Under the pieces are notes generated by a model. The model saw only the letters and a list, made by a program, of their open reading frames with translations, had not been told where the DNA came from and made no database searches. A DNA stretch of 36,470 nt from JABIFK01 sp047619225 (GTDB taxonomy: Bacteria; Latescibacterota; UBA2968): NCBI GenBank assembly GCA_047619225.1, contig JBLHJX010000017.1:1-36470 (forward strand), in the 5' to 3' direction. The stretch's first letter is position 1, and each line of letters starts with the position of its first letter. Positions 9,095-17,330 of the stretch are shown one piece after another. The position numbers and the translations under genes were made by a program.

Positions 9095-11142
9095 CACCAT
9101 CACAAACAAAATATGCAGCTTGGATGTATGGCAGTTTGCTCTTGCTCTTGCCATTAACATACCCTGGTCTTCTTGGCACATCGGCAGATCTGTTGCCCAA
9201 ACGATTTGTCCTATATGCTATAACAGCACTCTTATGCTTAGCGATCACAGTAAGCAAAACCCATATTCGACTGCCACAAAACACGCTCACACGTTTGGCA
9301 ATTTTATATGTTTTATGGAACCTTTTGTCGCTCACCTGGGCATCCAATGTCTTTTCAGGCTGGGTTGAAGTTTTGCAATTGCTCGCCCTGCTCATCCTAT
9401 TTTTGATAGCAAGCAATCTCCAAAATTACATGCACATTCTAAACCTATGTGCCACCACGGCTGGATTTATCGTTTCGACTATTGGCATTGCCCAATATTT
9501 AGGTTTGGGATTTGAAAATATCCTCTCTGTTGGGTTACCAAGCAGCACATTTATTTTTAGAAACATACTGGCTGCATATTTACTTGGCGCAATACCGCTT
9601 GGTATCTTTTCTTTTTTTCAAGCAAAGACCAAATCGCTACAACTATTCTCCCTCGTGTCACTAACAACGATGCTCCTTTGTCTTTTCTATACCCGCACAC
9701 GGGGTGCATGGCTCAGCTTGGCTTTGGGATCCATCGTGCTTGTTTGCCTATTCTGTGTTGTTTCCCCATTGCGAAATGAACTGAAACGAAACATTCAAAT
9801 GATGTGGGCAGAACCCATCATCCGTGGATTCACAATCGTATGCACAATATGTCTCATTGTAGGCATGTTACAACCCGCCCAAACATCAAAAGAAGTTATT
9901 CAACAATTTGACGAACAAAAATCCACATCCACCGCTGCCATACAATCAGTATTCACGCCAGGAAGCGACCGGGGTCGTTTCGATATGTGGCGACATACCT
10001 TACAAATGATTATGGATCATCCCATTTTGGGTGTGGGCCTCGATAATTGGGAGTACCAGTATCCGCCCTACGACCAAGGCAGCAAAATCACCTTCAATTC
10101 CGAACCTGTGCGCCCACATAATGATCCGCTCTGGATTGCATCTGAGCTCGGTCTTATAGGCCTTGGCATTTACCTATATCTTCTATTACGTGCCGTCAAA
10201 ATCGCGTGGCAAAATCTACACCAGAAAGATGGGCAACTTCAGAGATTGGCACTGATTGGCTTGTTTGGCCTCACTGCCTTATTCATCTACAGCCTATTCA
10301 GCTTTCCCAAAGAACAACCTACATCGGCATTGCTTTTTTGGTTCTTTTTGGCGCAACTCAACGGTTTAGAAACCACAGCACCAACAAAACCAAAGCGCTC
10401 TATACCTATATTGGGTCTTGTTATCTGCATCTATGCATTTTACTTGAACCAACGCAACATTACTTTTGACCAAAACTATAACCTTGCAAGAGCATATGAA
10501 AAACAAGGACAGTTGTCTCAAGCACAACAGGCCATCAGCCAAGCACTCGAAGCGGGTTCCTTTGACCATAGAGCACATTTTCTAAAGGCACAATACCTCC
10601 AAAAAACAGGCAAATTGGATGCTTCGGTCGCAGCCTATCAACACGCACTTGCAATACATCCAAATTACGCACACACCCACCACAATTTAGGTGGTGTCTA
10701 TGCAGCTCGAGGAAACTTCAATCAGGCCATCCCGGCCTTTCAACGTGCCCTCCAAATTCGGCCATCATATGAACAAGCGCGTTTAAATTTGGGCAATGTT
10801 TATATGGCCACCAAGCAATTTGACCACGCCATAACGGCTTACGAATTTATCTTGCAACACAATCCCCAATCAGATCAAGCCTATACCAATTTAGGTGCGG
10901 CATATCTACAACAAGAACAATTCGCCAAAGCCATACCTATCTTTCAAAAAGCCATTGCATTGCGCCCGCAAAATGTGCAAGCACACAACAATCTGGCATA
11001 CAGTTACGAGCAAATTGGCCAAATCCCAAAAGCCATCGTAGCCTATCAATCGTTGCTGAAACATTGGCAAGGCGATACAACCTACCATCAAACAATACAA
11101 GACCATCTCCAAACGTTACAAAAGACTTTAGGACAACCCTAA
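9091..11142 (+). CDS. O-antigen ligase/polymerase (Wzy_C-type) with TPRs, paralog 3 of 7
   Basis: The 683-residue protein starts at an ATG that shares four bases (ATGA) with the stop of the previous gene. The membrane part has GLPSSTFIFRNILAAYLL, YTRTRGAWL, QFDEQKS, SDRGRFDMW and RPHND with His343; the glycine usual before the NW of the GVGxGNW motif is Asp here (GVGLDNW). A short span near residue 445 precedes six well-formed TPRs (for example THHNLGGVYAARGNFNQAIP) and a terminal cap with KHWQGDTTY. The TPRs are closest to consensus in this copy and include repeated ALxIxP helix ends. TPRs normally bind peptides or proteins, so this half may recruit a partner or acceptor; that is inference. 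Confidence 0.88.
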   Translation: MTPSQTKYAAWMYGSLLLLLPLTYPGLLGTSADLLPKRFVLYAITALLCLAITVSKTHIRLPQNTLTRLAILYVLWNLLSLTWASNVFSGWVEVLQLLALLILFLIASNLQNYMHILNLCATTAGFIVSTIGIAQYLGLGFENILSVGLPSSTFIFRNILAAYLLGAIPLGIFSFFQAKTKSLQLFSLVSLTTMLLCLFYTRTRGAWLSLALGSIVLVCLFCVVSPLRNELKRNIQMMWAEPIIRGFTIVCTICLIVGMLQPAQTSKEVIQQFDEQKSTSTAAIQSVFTPGSDRGRFDMWRHTLQMIMDHPILGVGLDNWEYQYPPYDQGSKITFNSEPVRPHNDPLWIASELGLIGLGIYLYLLLRAVKIAWQNLHQKDGQLQRLALIGLFGLTALFIYSLFSFPKEQPTSALLFWFFLAQLNGLETTAPTKPKRSIPILGLVICIYAFYLNQRNITFDQNYNLARAYEKQGQLSQAQQAISQALEAGSFDHRAHFLKAQYLQKTGKLDASVAAYQHALAIHPNYAHTHHNLGGVYAARGNFNQAIPAFQRALQIRPSYEQARLNLGNVYMATKQFDHAITAYEFILQHNPQSDQAYTNLGAAYLQQEQFAKAIPIFQKAIALRPQNVQAHNNLAYSYEQIGQIPKAIVAYQSLLKHWQGDTTYHQTIQDHLQTLQKTLGQP

Positions 11143-13256
11143 TGCCCAACAAAAAAAGTCTTCCCATATCACAACACATCGGAAAATATGTTTTCCTTAC
11201 CCTGTGTGTCATTATCCCTTTAATCCTGCACACAGATGTGTATCAATATGCCCTCTTGCCCAAACGCATGGTGCTTCTGTTGGGGCTCTTCTTGATATCT
11301 CTCCTTTGGCTCGCCGATATTCACAGCAAACAAATAAGCTTCAAAAAGAGCCCTTTCTACCTCCCCCTTTTCTGCTATCTCATTTTTGTCATTCTCTCTG
11401 CAATACAAGCACCCAATACCTTGGCTGCCGTGGTTGAAATCACCCATCAAGTAACCTTCATCTGTTTGTTCATGCTCACGTATCATCTCTTTCCCTTACA
11501 GGCATTGCCCACTTTTTTTCGGTTGTGCGCCATTGTGGGTATCCTTGTATCCATCCTTGGCATCCTCGAAGCGCGTGGTATAAATGCCAATTGGTTTCCA
11601 ACATCAAACGGTCGTCCAAGTGCAACCTTCGCTTACCGCAACTTTGCGGCTGCCTATCTCATCATGAGTTTACCGCTTACGATTCTATTATGGGTCAGAG
11701 CACAAAAAAGCACCGACATACTACTCGGTGCTTTTGCAACTACCCTGATGTCTGTCTTTCTCATTTACACCCGCACGCGAGGCGCTTGGGTTGGATTTAC
11801 TTGTGCCGTATTGCTCGTCATACTCCTTGCACTTGTCGCCCACCTACGCTGGAAGACACCTTTTGGATTTTCATCCAAAGCCTGGAAACACAACACAAAC
11901 AAAGCCATTTCAGGATTCGCTGTTATCCTCATGTTCATTCTTGCTGCTTTACCACCTCAAATTGCCTCACAGCATTCACGCGCCATTGACGAAAAAAAAG
12001 TGGGCCTTATGGATGCCCTCAATTTTGTCGCAACACCTCAAGCAGATCGCGGGCGTCGTTTGATGTGGCAACATACCCTCGAAATGATTCAAGATCACCC
12101 CATTTTGGGCGTTGGTGTTGGTAACTGGCAATACATTTATCCGCGTTACGACAAAGGGGATATGCTCAGAGCCGATTCTGCGCCAGAACGTCCCCACAAC
12201 GATTGGCTCGAAATTGCATCTGAAACAGGCATCCTTACACTCATCATTTATATTTGGGTTTTAACAACCATTGCCCGTGTGATCATTCTCGTTTTGCGCA
12301 ACACCAAAAACCCCGAACACAATCTTTACACACTTGCGATTGCAGTATCTTTGCTGGCCGTGTTAGGACACGGACAAGTCAGCTTTCCACAGGAACGCAT
12401 CGAAACTTCTTGGTTGTTTTGGTTTGGCTTAGGCATTCTCGCACATATTTCCACCCTTTCGTCCCCTCTCCCAAAAACCAACGCACCTTATTCTCAACCC
12501 ATGGCATATCTGGTGCCCATGTTTTTGTTAGGTTCAATCGCTTTGACCTATTACCAAATCAAGTTCGATCACCATTACCTAAAAGCTTTCGAATTTTACA
12601 AAGGTGGCAACACCACTGGCCTACTGAATGCATCAAGCACGGCATTAAAATACTGTGCTTTTAATTCTCAAATATACTTGCTACAAGGCAATGCTTATCG
12701 CGCCACAGGTTTATTCTCTCAAGCCCAAAATGCATATCAAACGGGATTGCAATATCACCCCAATTCACCCCAACTATTAAAAGCACTGGGTACAGCATAT
12801 GCATTGCAAAGAAAGTTTGATCAAGCCGAAAAACAATATCAAGCAGCCCTTGATATTTATCCATTCTACCAACAAGTCTACAATGACTTGGGAAACGTTT
12901 ATCAAGAACGCGGGTTTTACCCGCAAGCCATTGCAGCCTACCGCAATGCGGGACCCGGTAGCGACCCCGATATTCAGCGAAACCTCGCTCTCACACTTGT
13001 TGCCGCCGACAGTACAATCGAGGCCATCAGCATCTATCGAAACCTGTTGAAATCCCAACCAAACGATGTCTCCTTATTATATGACCTTGGCGAAGCTTTT
13101 CTAAAACAAGCATCCAAAGACCCCAAAGCATTTATCCAAGCTCGCGTGGCGTTCACCCATTTTATAAAACGCTGGAATGGCGACTCAAAATACACTCAAG
13201 AAGCTCAAAAGCAACTCCAAAAAATCCAAAAAAACCAAGGAACCATAACACCATGA
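11142..13256 (+). CDS. O-antigen ligase/polymerase (Wzy_C-type) with TPRs, paralog 4 of 7
   Basis: I choose the ATG at 11142, which overlaps the preceding TAA by one base (TAATG) and gives 704 residues beginning MPNKKSLPIS; the longer frame from 11064 would overlap the previous gene's C-terminus. Signatures are NGRPSATFAYRNFAAAYLI, TRTRGAWVGF, IDEKKVG, DRGRRLMW, GVGVGNWQYIYPRYDKG and RPHND with His352. In place of the common LWI after RPHND there is WLEI. About five TPRs follow, less regular than in copy 3, then a terminal KRWNGDSKYTQEAQKQL cap. Hydrophobic spans fill residues 15 to about 455. Same operon and same inferred role as its neighbours. Confidence 0.87.
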   Translation: MPNKKSLPISQHIGKYVFLTLCVIIPLILHTDVYQYALLPKRMVLLLGLFLISLLWLADIHSKQISFKKSPFYLPLFCYLIFVILSAIQAPNTLAAVVEITHQVTFICLFMLTYHLFPLQALPTFFRLCAIVGILVSILGILEARGINANWFPTSNGRPSATFAYRNFAAAYLIMSLPLTILLWVRAQKSTDILLGAFATTLMSVFLIYTRTRGAWVGFTCAVLLVILLALVAHLRWKTPFGFSSKAWKHNTNKAISGFAVILMFILAALPPQIASQHSRAIDEKKVGLMDALNFVATPQADRGRRLMWQHTLEMIQDHPILGVGVGNWQYIYPRYDKGDMLRADSAPERPHNDWLEIASETGILTLIIYIWVLTTIARVIILVLRNTKNPEHNLYTLAIAVSLLAVLGHGQVSFPQERIETSWLFWFGLGILAHISTLSSPLPKTNAPYSQPMAYLVPMFLLGSIALTYYQIKFDHHYLKAFEFYKGGNTTGLLNASSTALKYCAFNSQIYLLQGNAYRATGLFSQAQNAYQTGLQYHPNSPQLLKALGTAYALQRKFDQAEKQYQAALDIYPFYQQVYNDLGNVYQERGFYPQAIAAYRNAGPGSDPDIQRNLALTLVAADSTIEAISIYRNLLKSQPNDVSLLYDLGEAFLKQASKDPKAFIQARVAFTHFIKRWNGDSKYTQEAQKQLQKIQKNQGTITP

Positions 13257-15283
13257 TGGCCCGTTTCAATATCGCAGTATTGGGCCTACTCGCACTTGTC
13301 ACACCATTCATCTACCTGCCCACAACATTTGACTTCACCCTACATCCTCGCCTCCTGATTATCCAATCTGGCCTGCTCATCTGTTTTGTTGTTGGTGCCA
13401 TTCTTAAAACCTCCGTTCATATCCCCAAAACGATAGGCCTGTCACTGGCCGCCTGGCTCATCTGGACGGTTCTTTCTGCTTTTTGGGCGACAAACCCAAT
13501 TGAAGCGCTTATTCAAATCAATCGCCTCATAACATTTGTGGGAATCGCCTGTATCGTTTTGACGATCACGTCCACCCAATCATTTCGCACCCTTTACCTA
13601 TGTGCTGGCATTGCAGGCCTACTGGTATCGCTCATTGGCATCTCACAATATTTCGGATGGGCGTTTAACACGGTGCCCACAGTCGGAAATCCCAGTGCCA
13701 CCTTCGGGTACCGAAATTTTGCAGCCAGCTATGTGGTGCTTCTCATACCTTGTGCAATTGCTTTTTATTTATCTGAAAAGAAAATGGTATTTCGCTTGTT
13801 TTGGGCAAGTACCACAGTGTGCCTCATACTGTTTTTGATTTATACACGCACACGTGGTGCTTGGCTTGGCCTTGCAGCAGCCTTCATTTTAGCCACGATG
13901 ATTTATTTAAAAGCACGCCCCCAATTCCAAGTTCCAAAATCTATTCAATGGTATTTCCTCATTCCAACCATAAGTCTCATTATTTGGGCTGCATTTATTC
14001 CCGCACACATGCAACAAGCGGGTAAATTTACGTTTGATGAGCGTAAGACCGATGCCATAACAACCCTCACCACAGCGTTTTCACCGTCAGATGCCCGTGG
14101 ACGCCTCATTGTATGGCAACACACACTCGAAATGGTACGCGACCATTGGTTGATGGGTGTTGGTTTGGGCAGTTGGCAATACATCTACCCCAAATATGAC
14201 CAAGGCGACTGGATCACCCACAACGCAGCCCCGCAACGCCCACACAATGATTTTATTTGGATTTTATCAGAAACCGGTATCATCGGTTTGATACTTTATA
14301 TTTGGTTTCTAAGCACACTCGGCCAAACACTCTGGCAGCAAATAAAACGCCATCCAACCAAAGTTGAAACACTGTGGATGTTTGGCATAACAATCGGCCT
14401 TGTGGCATTGGCGGGACATAGTTTCTTTAGTTTTCCTCGCGAACGCCCTGCGGTCATGTTTCTTTTTTGGTTAGGCGTTGGTAGCATTGGTGCTTTGGGA
14501 AGGTCTGACCTTATGCCACCAAAGCCGATTCGCTCTCGTGCAATTTTTCTAGCGTCTCTCCCATTGCTCTTATGCGGTCTCACATTAACGTATAGCCATC
14601 TAAACTTTGACAAAGACTACCTCAAAGCTCAGCAGGCATGGCGAAAGCAAGATTGGGAATCGTTAAAAGCACACACACAAGCAGCATTGGAGTGGGGGAT
14701 GCTCAATTACCGCATCTTATTATTAAAAGGGGTTGCGCACCATCAATTACATGAAATGGATCAAGCCATAAGCACATTTCACACCTTGCACACCTATCAT
14801 CCAAACGAGGGCCATGCCACACTGGGGCGTGTCTATCAAGACCAAAAAGCCTATGCACCCGCACTGCAACATTTCCGAATTGAACGGGCTCTGTACCCGC
14901 ATTCTCCAATAGCAATCCAAGATTTGGCCGACGCATTGTTAAACTGGGGCACTGAACAGCAACAGCAAAACCATATAATGGACGCACAAAGTGCCTATTT
15001 GGAAGCCCAAGCCTTAGCGCCCAAAGATGCACGCATCTACAATAATCTGGGCAGCATATACGCTTCCCAAAATGATCTCTCTAATGCTGAAAACGCTTAT
15101 AAAAAAGCACTCGCGTTAAACCCTCAATATACGCGTGTCTACCATAACTTAGGCGACATCTACACAACAAAAAAAGACACCGTGCAAGCGATCACAGCGT
15201 ATCAACGCTTTATCAAAAACTGGACAGGCGATGCGCGTTATATAGAAATTGCGCGCCGAAAAATCACACGTCTCAAACCCTAA
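13253..15283 (+). CDS. O-antigen ligase/polymerase (Wzy_C-type) with TPRs, paralog 5 of 7
   Basis: This 676-residue protein starts at an ATG overlapping the previous stop by four bases (ATGA). It shows GNPSATFGYRNFAASYVV, TRTRGAWLGL, FDERKTD (Arg in place of the first Lys), DARGRLIVW, DHWLMGVGLGSWQYIYPKYDQG and RPHND with His331. The FFSFPRERP segment that marks the end of the membrane domain in all copies is intact. The TPR half has about five repeats, one lengthened by a Gln-rich insert (TEQQQQNH), and ends in KNWTGDARYIEIARRKI. The insert suggests relaxed constraint within the repeats while the membrane core is conserved. Reaction inferred from family only. Confidence 0.87.
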   Translation: MMARFNIAVLGLLALVTPFIYLPTTFDFTLHPRLLIIQSGLLICFVVGAILKTSVHIPKTIGLSLAAWLIWTVLSAFWATNPIEALIQINRLITFVGIACIVLTITSTQSFRTLYLCAGIAGLLVSLIGISQYFGWAFNTVPTVGNPSATFGYRNFAASYVVLLIPCAIAFYLSEKKMVFRLFWASTTVCLILFLIYTRTRGAWLGLAAAFILATMIYLKARPQFQVPKSIQWYFLIPTISLIIWAAFIPAHMQQAGKFTFDERKTDAITTLTTAFSPSDARGRLIVWQHTLEMVRDHWLMGVGLGSWQYIYPKYDQGDWITHNAAPQRPHNDFIWILSETGIIGLILYIWFLSTLGQTLWQQIKRHPTKVETLWMFGITIGLVALAGHSFFSFPRERPAVMFLFWLGVGSIGALGRSDLMPPKPIRSRAIFLASLPLLLCGLTLTYSHLNFDKDYLKAQQAWRKQDWESLKAHTQAALEWGMLNYRILLLKGVAHHQLHEMDQAISTFHTLHTYHPNEGHATLGRVYQDQKAYAPALQHFRIERALYPHSPIAIQDLADALLNWGTEQQQQNHIMDAQSAYLEAQALAPKDARIYNNLGSIYASQNDLSNAENAYKKALALNPQYTRVYHNLGDIYTTKKDTVQAITAYQRFIKNWTGDARYIEIARRKITRLKP

Positions 15284-15287
15284 ATTT

Positions 15288-17327
15288 ATGCAGATTTTCA
15301 CAACACATCAAACCCACAAAGTGATCACTTTGCTCATTGCCAGCATTGTGGTTTTAATCCCATTGGTCTATTGGCCTACATTACGCGATTATACGCTTGG
15401 CCCAAAGCTGTTCGTGTTTCAAACCTTACTTGCATTCATACTGTTTTTTTGGCTATTGGCCCCCAAAAAGCCTATTCATATTCCTGCGTTGTCTTTTCCG
15501 GCTCTTGCCTTTGTGTTGGTTGCATTTTTGTCAACGTTATGGGCCACCCATACGGAAGTCGCGATTCTCGAAGGCACCAAATACCTCACAGGGTTCATCT
15601 TCTTTCTCATCCTGGCCAACCATCTTACCCCAAATAATATTCCTCAGATATTAACGGCCAGTACCTGGACAGGCATTTTTGTTGCACTCTTAATAACCTG
15701 TGACTATCTCGGTTTTCGCCCAATAAACATCCCATCGGCAGGGTTGCCAAGCGCCACACTTGGATATCGCAACCTGGCGGCCATGTACCTGATTCAAGTC
15801 TTACCATTTGCAGTTGCACTGTTTGTTTTGACCAAAACGCGTCACACCGCCCTGATCAATGCCACAGCCATCTCTCTTATCAGTGTTAGCATTCTCTATA
15901 CCCGCACAAGAGGTGCGTGGTTGGGCATTACAATTGCAATCCTACTCGTTGCCACTTTATGGTATTGGCTTACAAAAGAAGAGGTAAAACAATCATTCGA
16001 TAAATCAAAACGGCACATCATCGGCATCGCGGTTTTATTTTTTGGGCTTGCTTTATTGCCCTCCAATCTTACAAAACAAGGCCCACAAAGCATTGACGAA
16101 AAAAAAACCACCGTCACAGATGCCATCGGATCTATACTCCAAACCGGAGGTGACCGGGGCCGCCTTACCACTTGGCGCAACACACTGCCCATAATTGTAG
16201 AACATCCTATGCTTGGTGTAGGATTGGGCAATTGGTCTGTTTACTATCCTTATTATGATCGGGGTGAATTGGTCACATTTCAAGTCGCACCCGAGCGTCC
16301 ACACAACACATTCCTTGCCATCCTTTCAGAAATTGGCCTGATCGGCTTCATGTGTTTTCTATGGTTCTGGATCGCTGTTGTCAAAACAGGGTGTCACCTG
16401 ATTCAAACACCCTGTCATCACACACGTTGGATTGCTGCCGCCGGACTGACCAGTTTTATCGCGATTACCATCCATAGCATCTTTTCATTTCCATTTGAAC
16501 GTGCCACCCCCACCCTCTTTTTTTGGCTTGTGCCGGGCCTTTTTGCAGCTTTACAACAACCCGACAAAAGACATTCTCACAACATCACAACCACGACGCT
16601 TACATGGATGCTCACCGTCATCATGATAGCGCAATTGATTCTAACCTCGCGATTGCTTCAGTTTGAAACACACATGTACCGTGCGGTAAAAGCCGAACAA
16701 ACATCCAACTGGGCACACGTTGCTACAGAAACCCAAAATGCCCTTGCTCACGGCGTATTTCACGTTGAGGGGCTTCATCTACACGGCTATGCGCTCAATG
16801 CACTGGGTCAATTTCATGCGGCAAAAATACACTATCAAAAAGCCGTTGCCAAACGCCCTTATGATGTTCAAATTCTCAACGGTTTGGCCATTGCCGCACA
16901 AAATCTCAATGAAACAAACACAGCCAAAACCCGATATCGTGAGGCATTAGCCATTGTCAACAGCCCAGATATATATTACAATTTGGCAGGTTTGTTCCTT
17001 CAATCAGGACAACCCGATAGCGCCATAGCGGCTTATCATCAGGTTATGCAAATGGAAGGCCCATCATTAGACCTTTATTATCATCTTGCCCATGCTTATC
17101 TTTTTAATGAGCAGATCCCACAAGCAGAACAAATGCTTCAACGTGCATTTGCCTACGATACACAGGCCATCAAACATTTTGTATGGATAGAAACCCTATA
17201 CCATAAACATCAAAAAACACCTATAGCACGTGCTTGTTATACCATTTTCATCACATACTGGCCAGGTGATACACGGGCACTTCAACAAGCACAGAAACGT
17301 CTTCAAGAACTTCAAACCCTCCAATAA
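15288..17327 (+). CDS. O-antigen ligase/polymerase (Wzy_C-type) with TPRs, paralog 6 of 7
   Basis: The ATG at 15288, four bases after the previous stop, gives 679 residues (MQIFTTHQTH start); a longer in-frame GTG/TTG-type start would overlap the previous gene. Motifs are GLPSATLGYRNLAAMYLI, TRTRGAWLGI, IDEKKTTV, GDRGRLTTW, GVGLGNWSVYYPYYDRG and RPHNT. Thr replaces the Asp found after His-Asn in the other six copies (His339 retained), and the following LWI is LAI. This makes copy 6 the outlier at the presumed catalytic loop, so altered specificity or activity is possible. About five weak TPRs precede a terminal TYWPGDTRALQQAQKRL cap. Confidence 0.87.
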   Translation: MQIFTTHQTHKVITLLIASIVVLIPLVYWPTLRDYTLGPKLFVFQTLLAFILFFWLLAPKKPIHIPALSFPALAFVLVAFLSTLWATHTEVAILEGTKYLTGFIFFLILANHLTPNNIPQILTASTWTGIFVALLITCDYLGFRPINIPSAGLPSATLGYRNLAAMYLIQVLPFAVALFVLTKTRHTALINATAISLISVSILYTRTRGAWLGITIAILLVATLWYWLTKEEVKQSFDKSKRHIIGIAVLFFGLALLPSNLTKQGPQSIDEKKTTVTDAIGSILQTGGDRGRLTTWRNTLPIIVEHPMLGVGLGNWSVYYPYYDRGELVTFQVAPERPHNTFLAILSEIGLIGFMCFLWFWIAVVKTGCHLIQTPCHHTRWIAAAGLTSFIAITIHSIFSFPFERATPTLFFWLVPGLFAALQQPDKRHSHNITTTTLTWMLTVIMIAQLILTSRLLQFETHMYRAVKAEQTSNWAHVATETQNALAHGVFHVEGLHLHGYALNALGQFHAAKIHYQKAVAKRPYDVQILNGLAIAAQNLNETNTAKTRYREALAIVNSPDIYYNLAGLFLQSGQPDSAIAAYHQVMQMEGPSLDLYYHLAHAYLFNEQIPQAEQMLQRAFAYDTQAIKHFVWIETLYHKHQKTPIARACYTIFITYWPGDTRALQQAQKRLQELQTLQ

Positions 17328-17330
17328 TCT

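Noticed and set aside
11064..11141. Upstream extension of paralog 4 overlapping paralog 3
   Set aside because: The ATG at 11142 overlaps the previous stop in the pattern used throughout the operon and begins a typical N-terminus.
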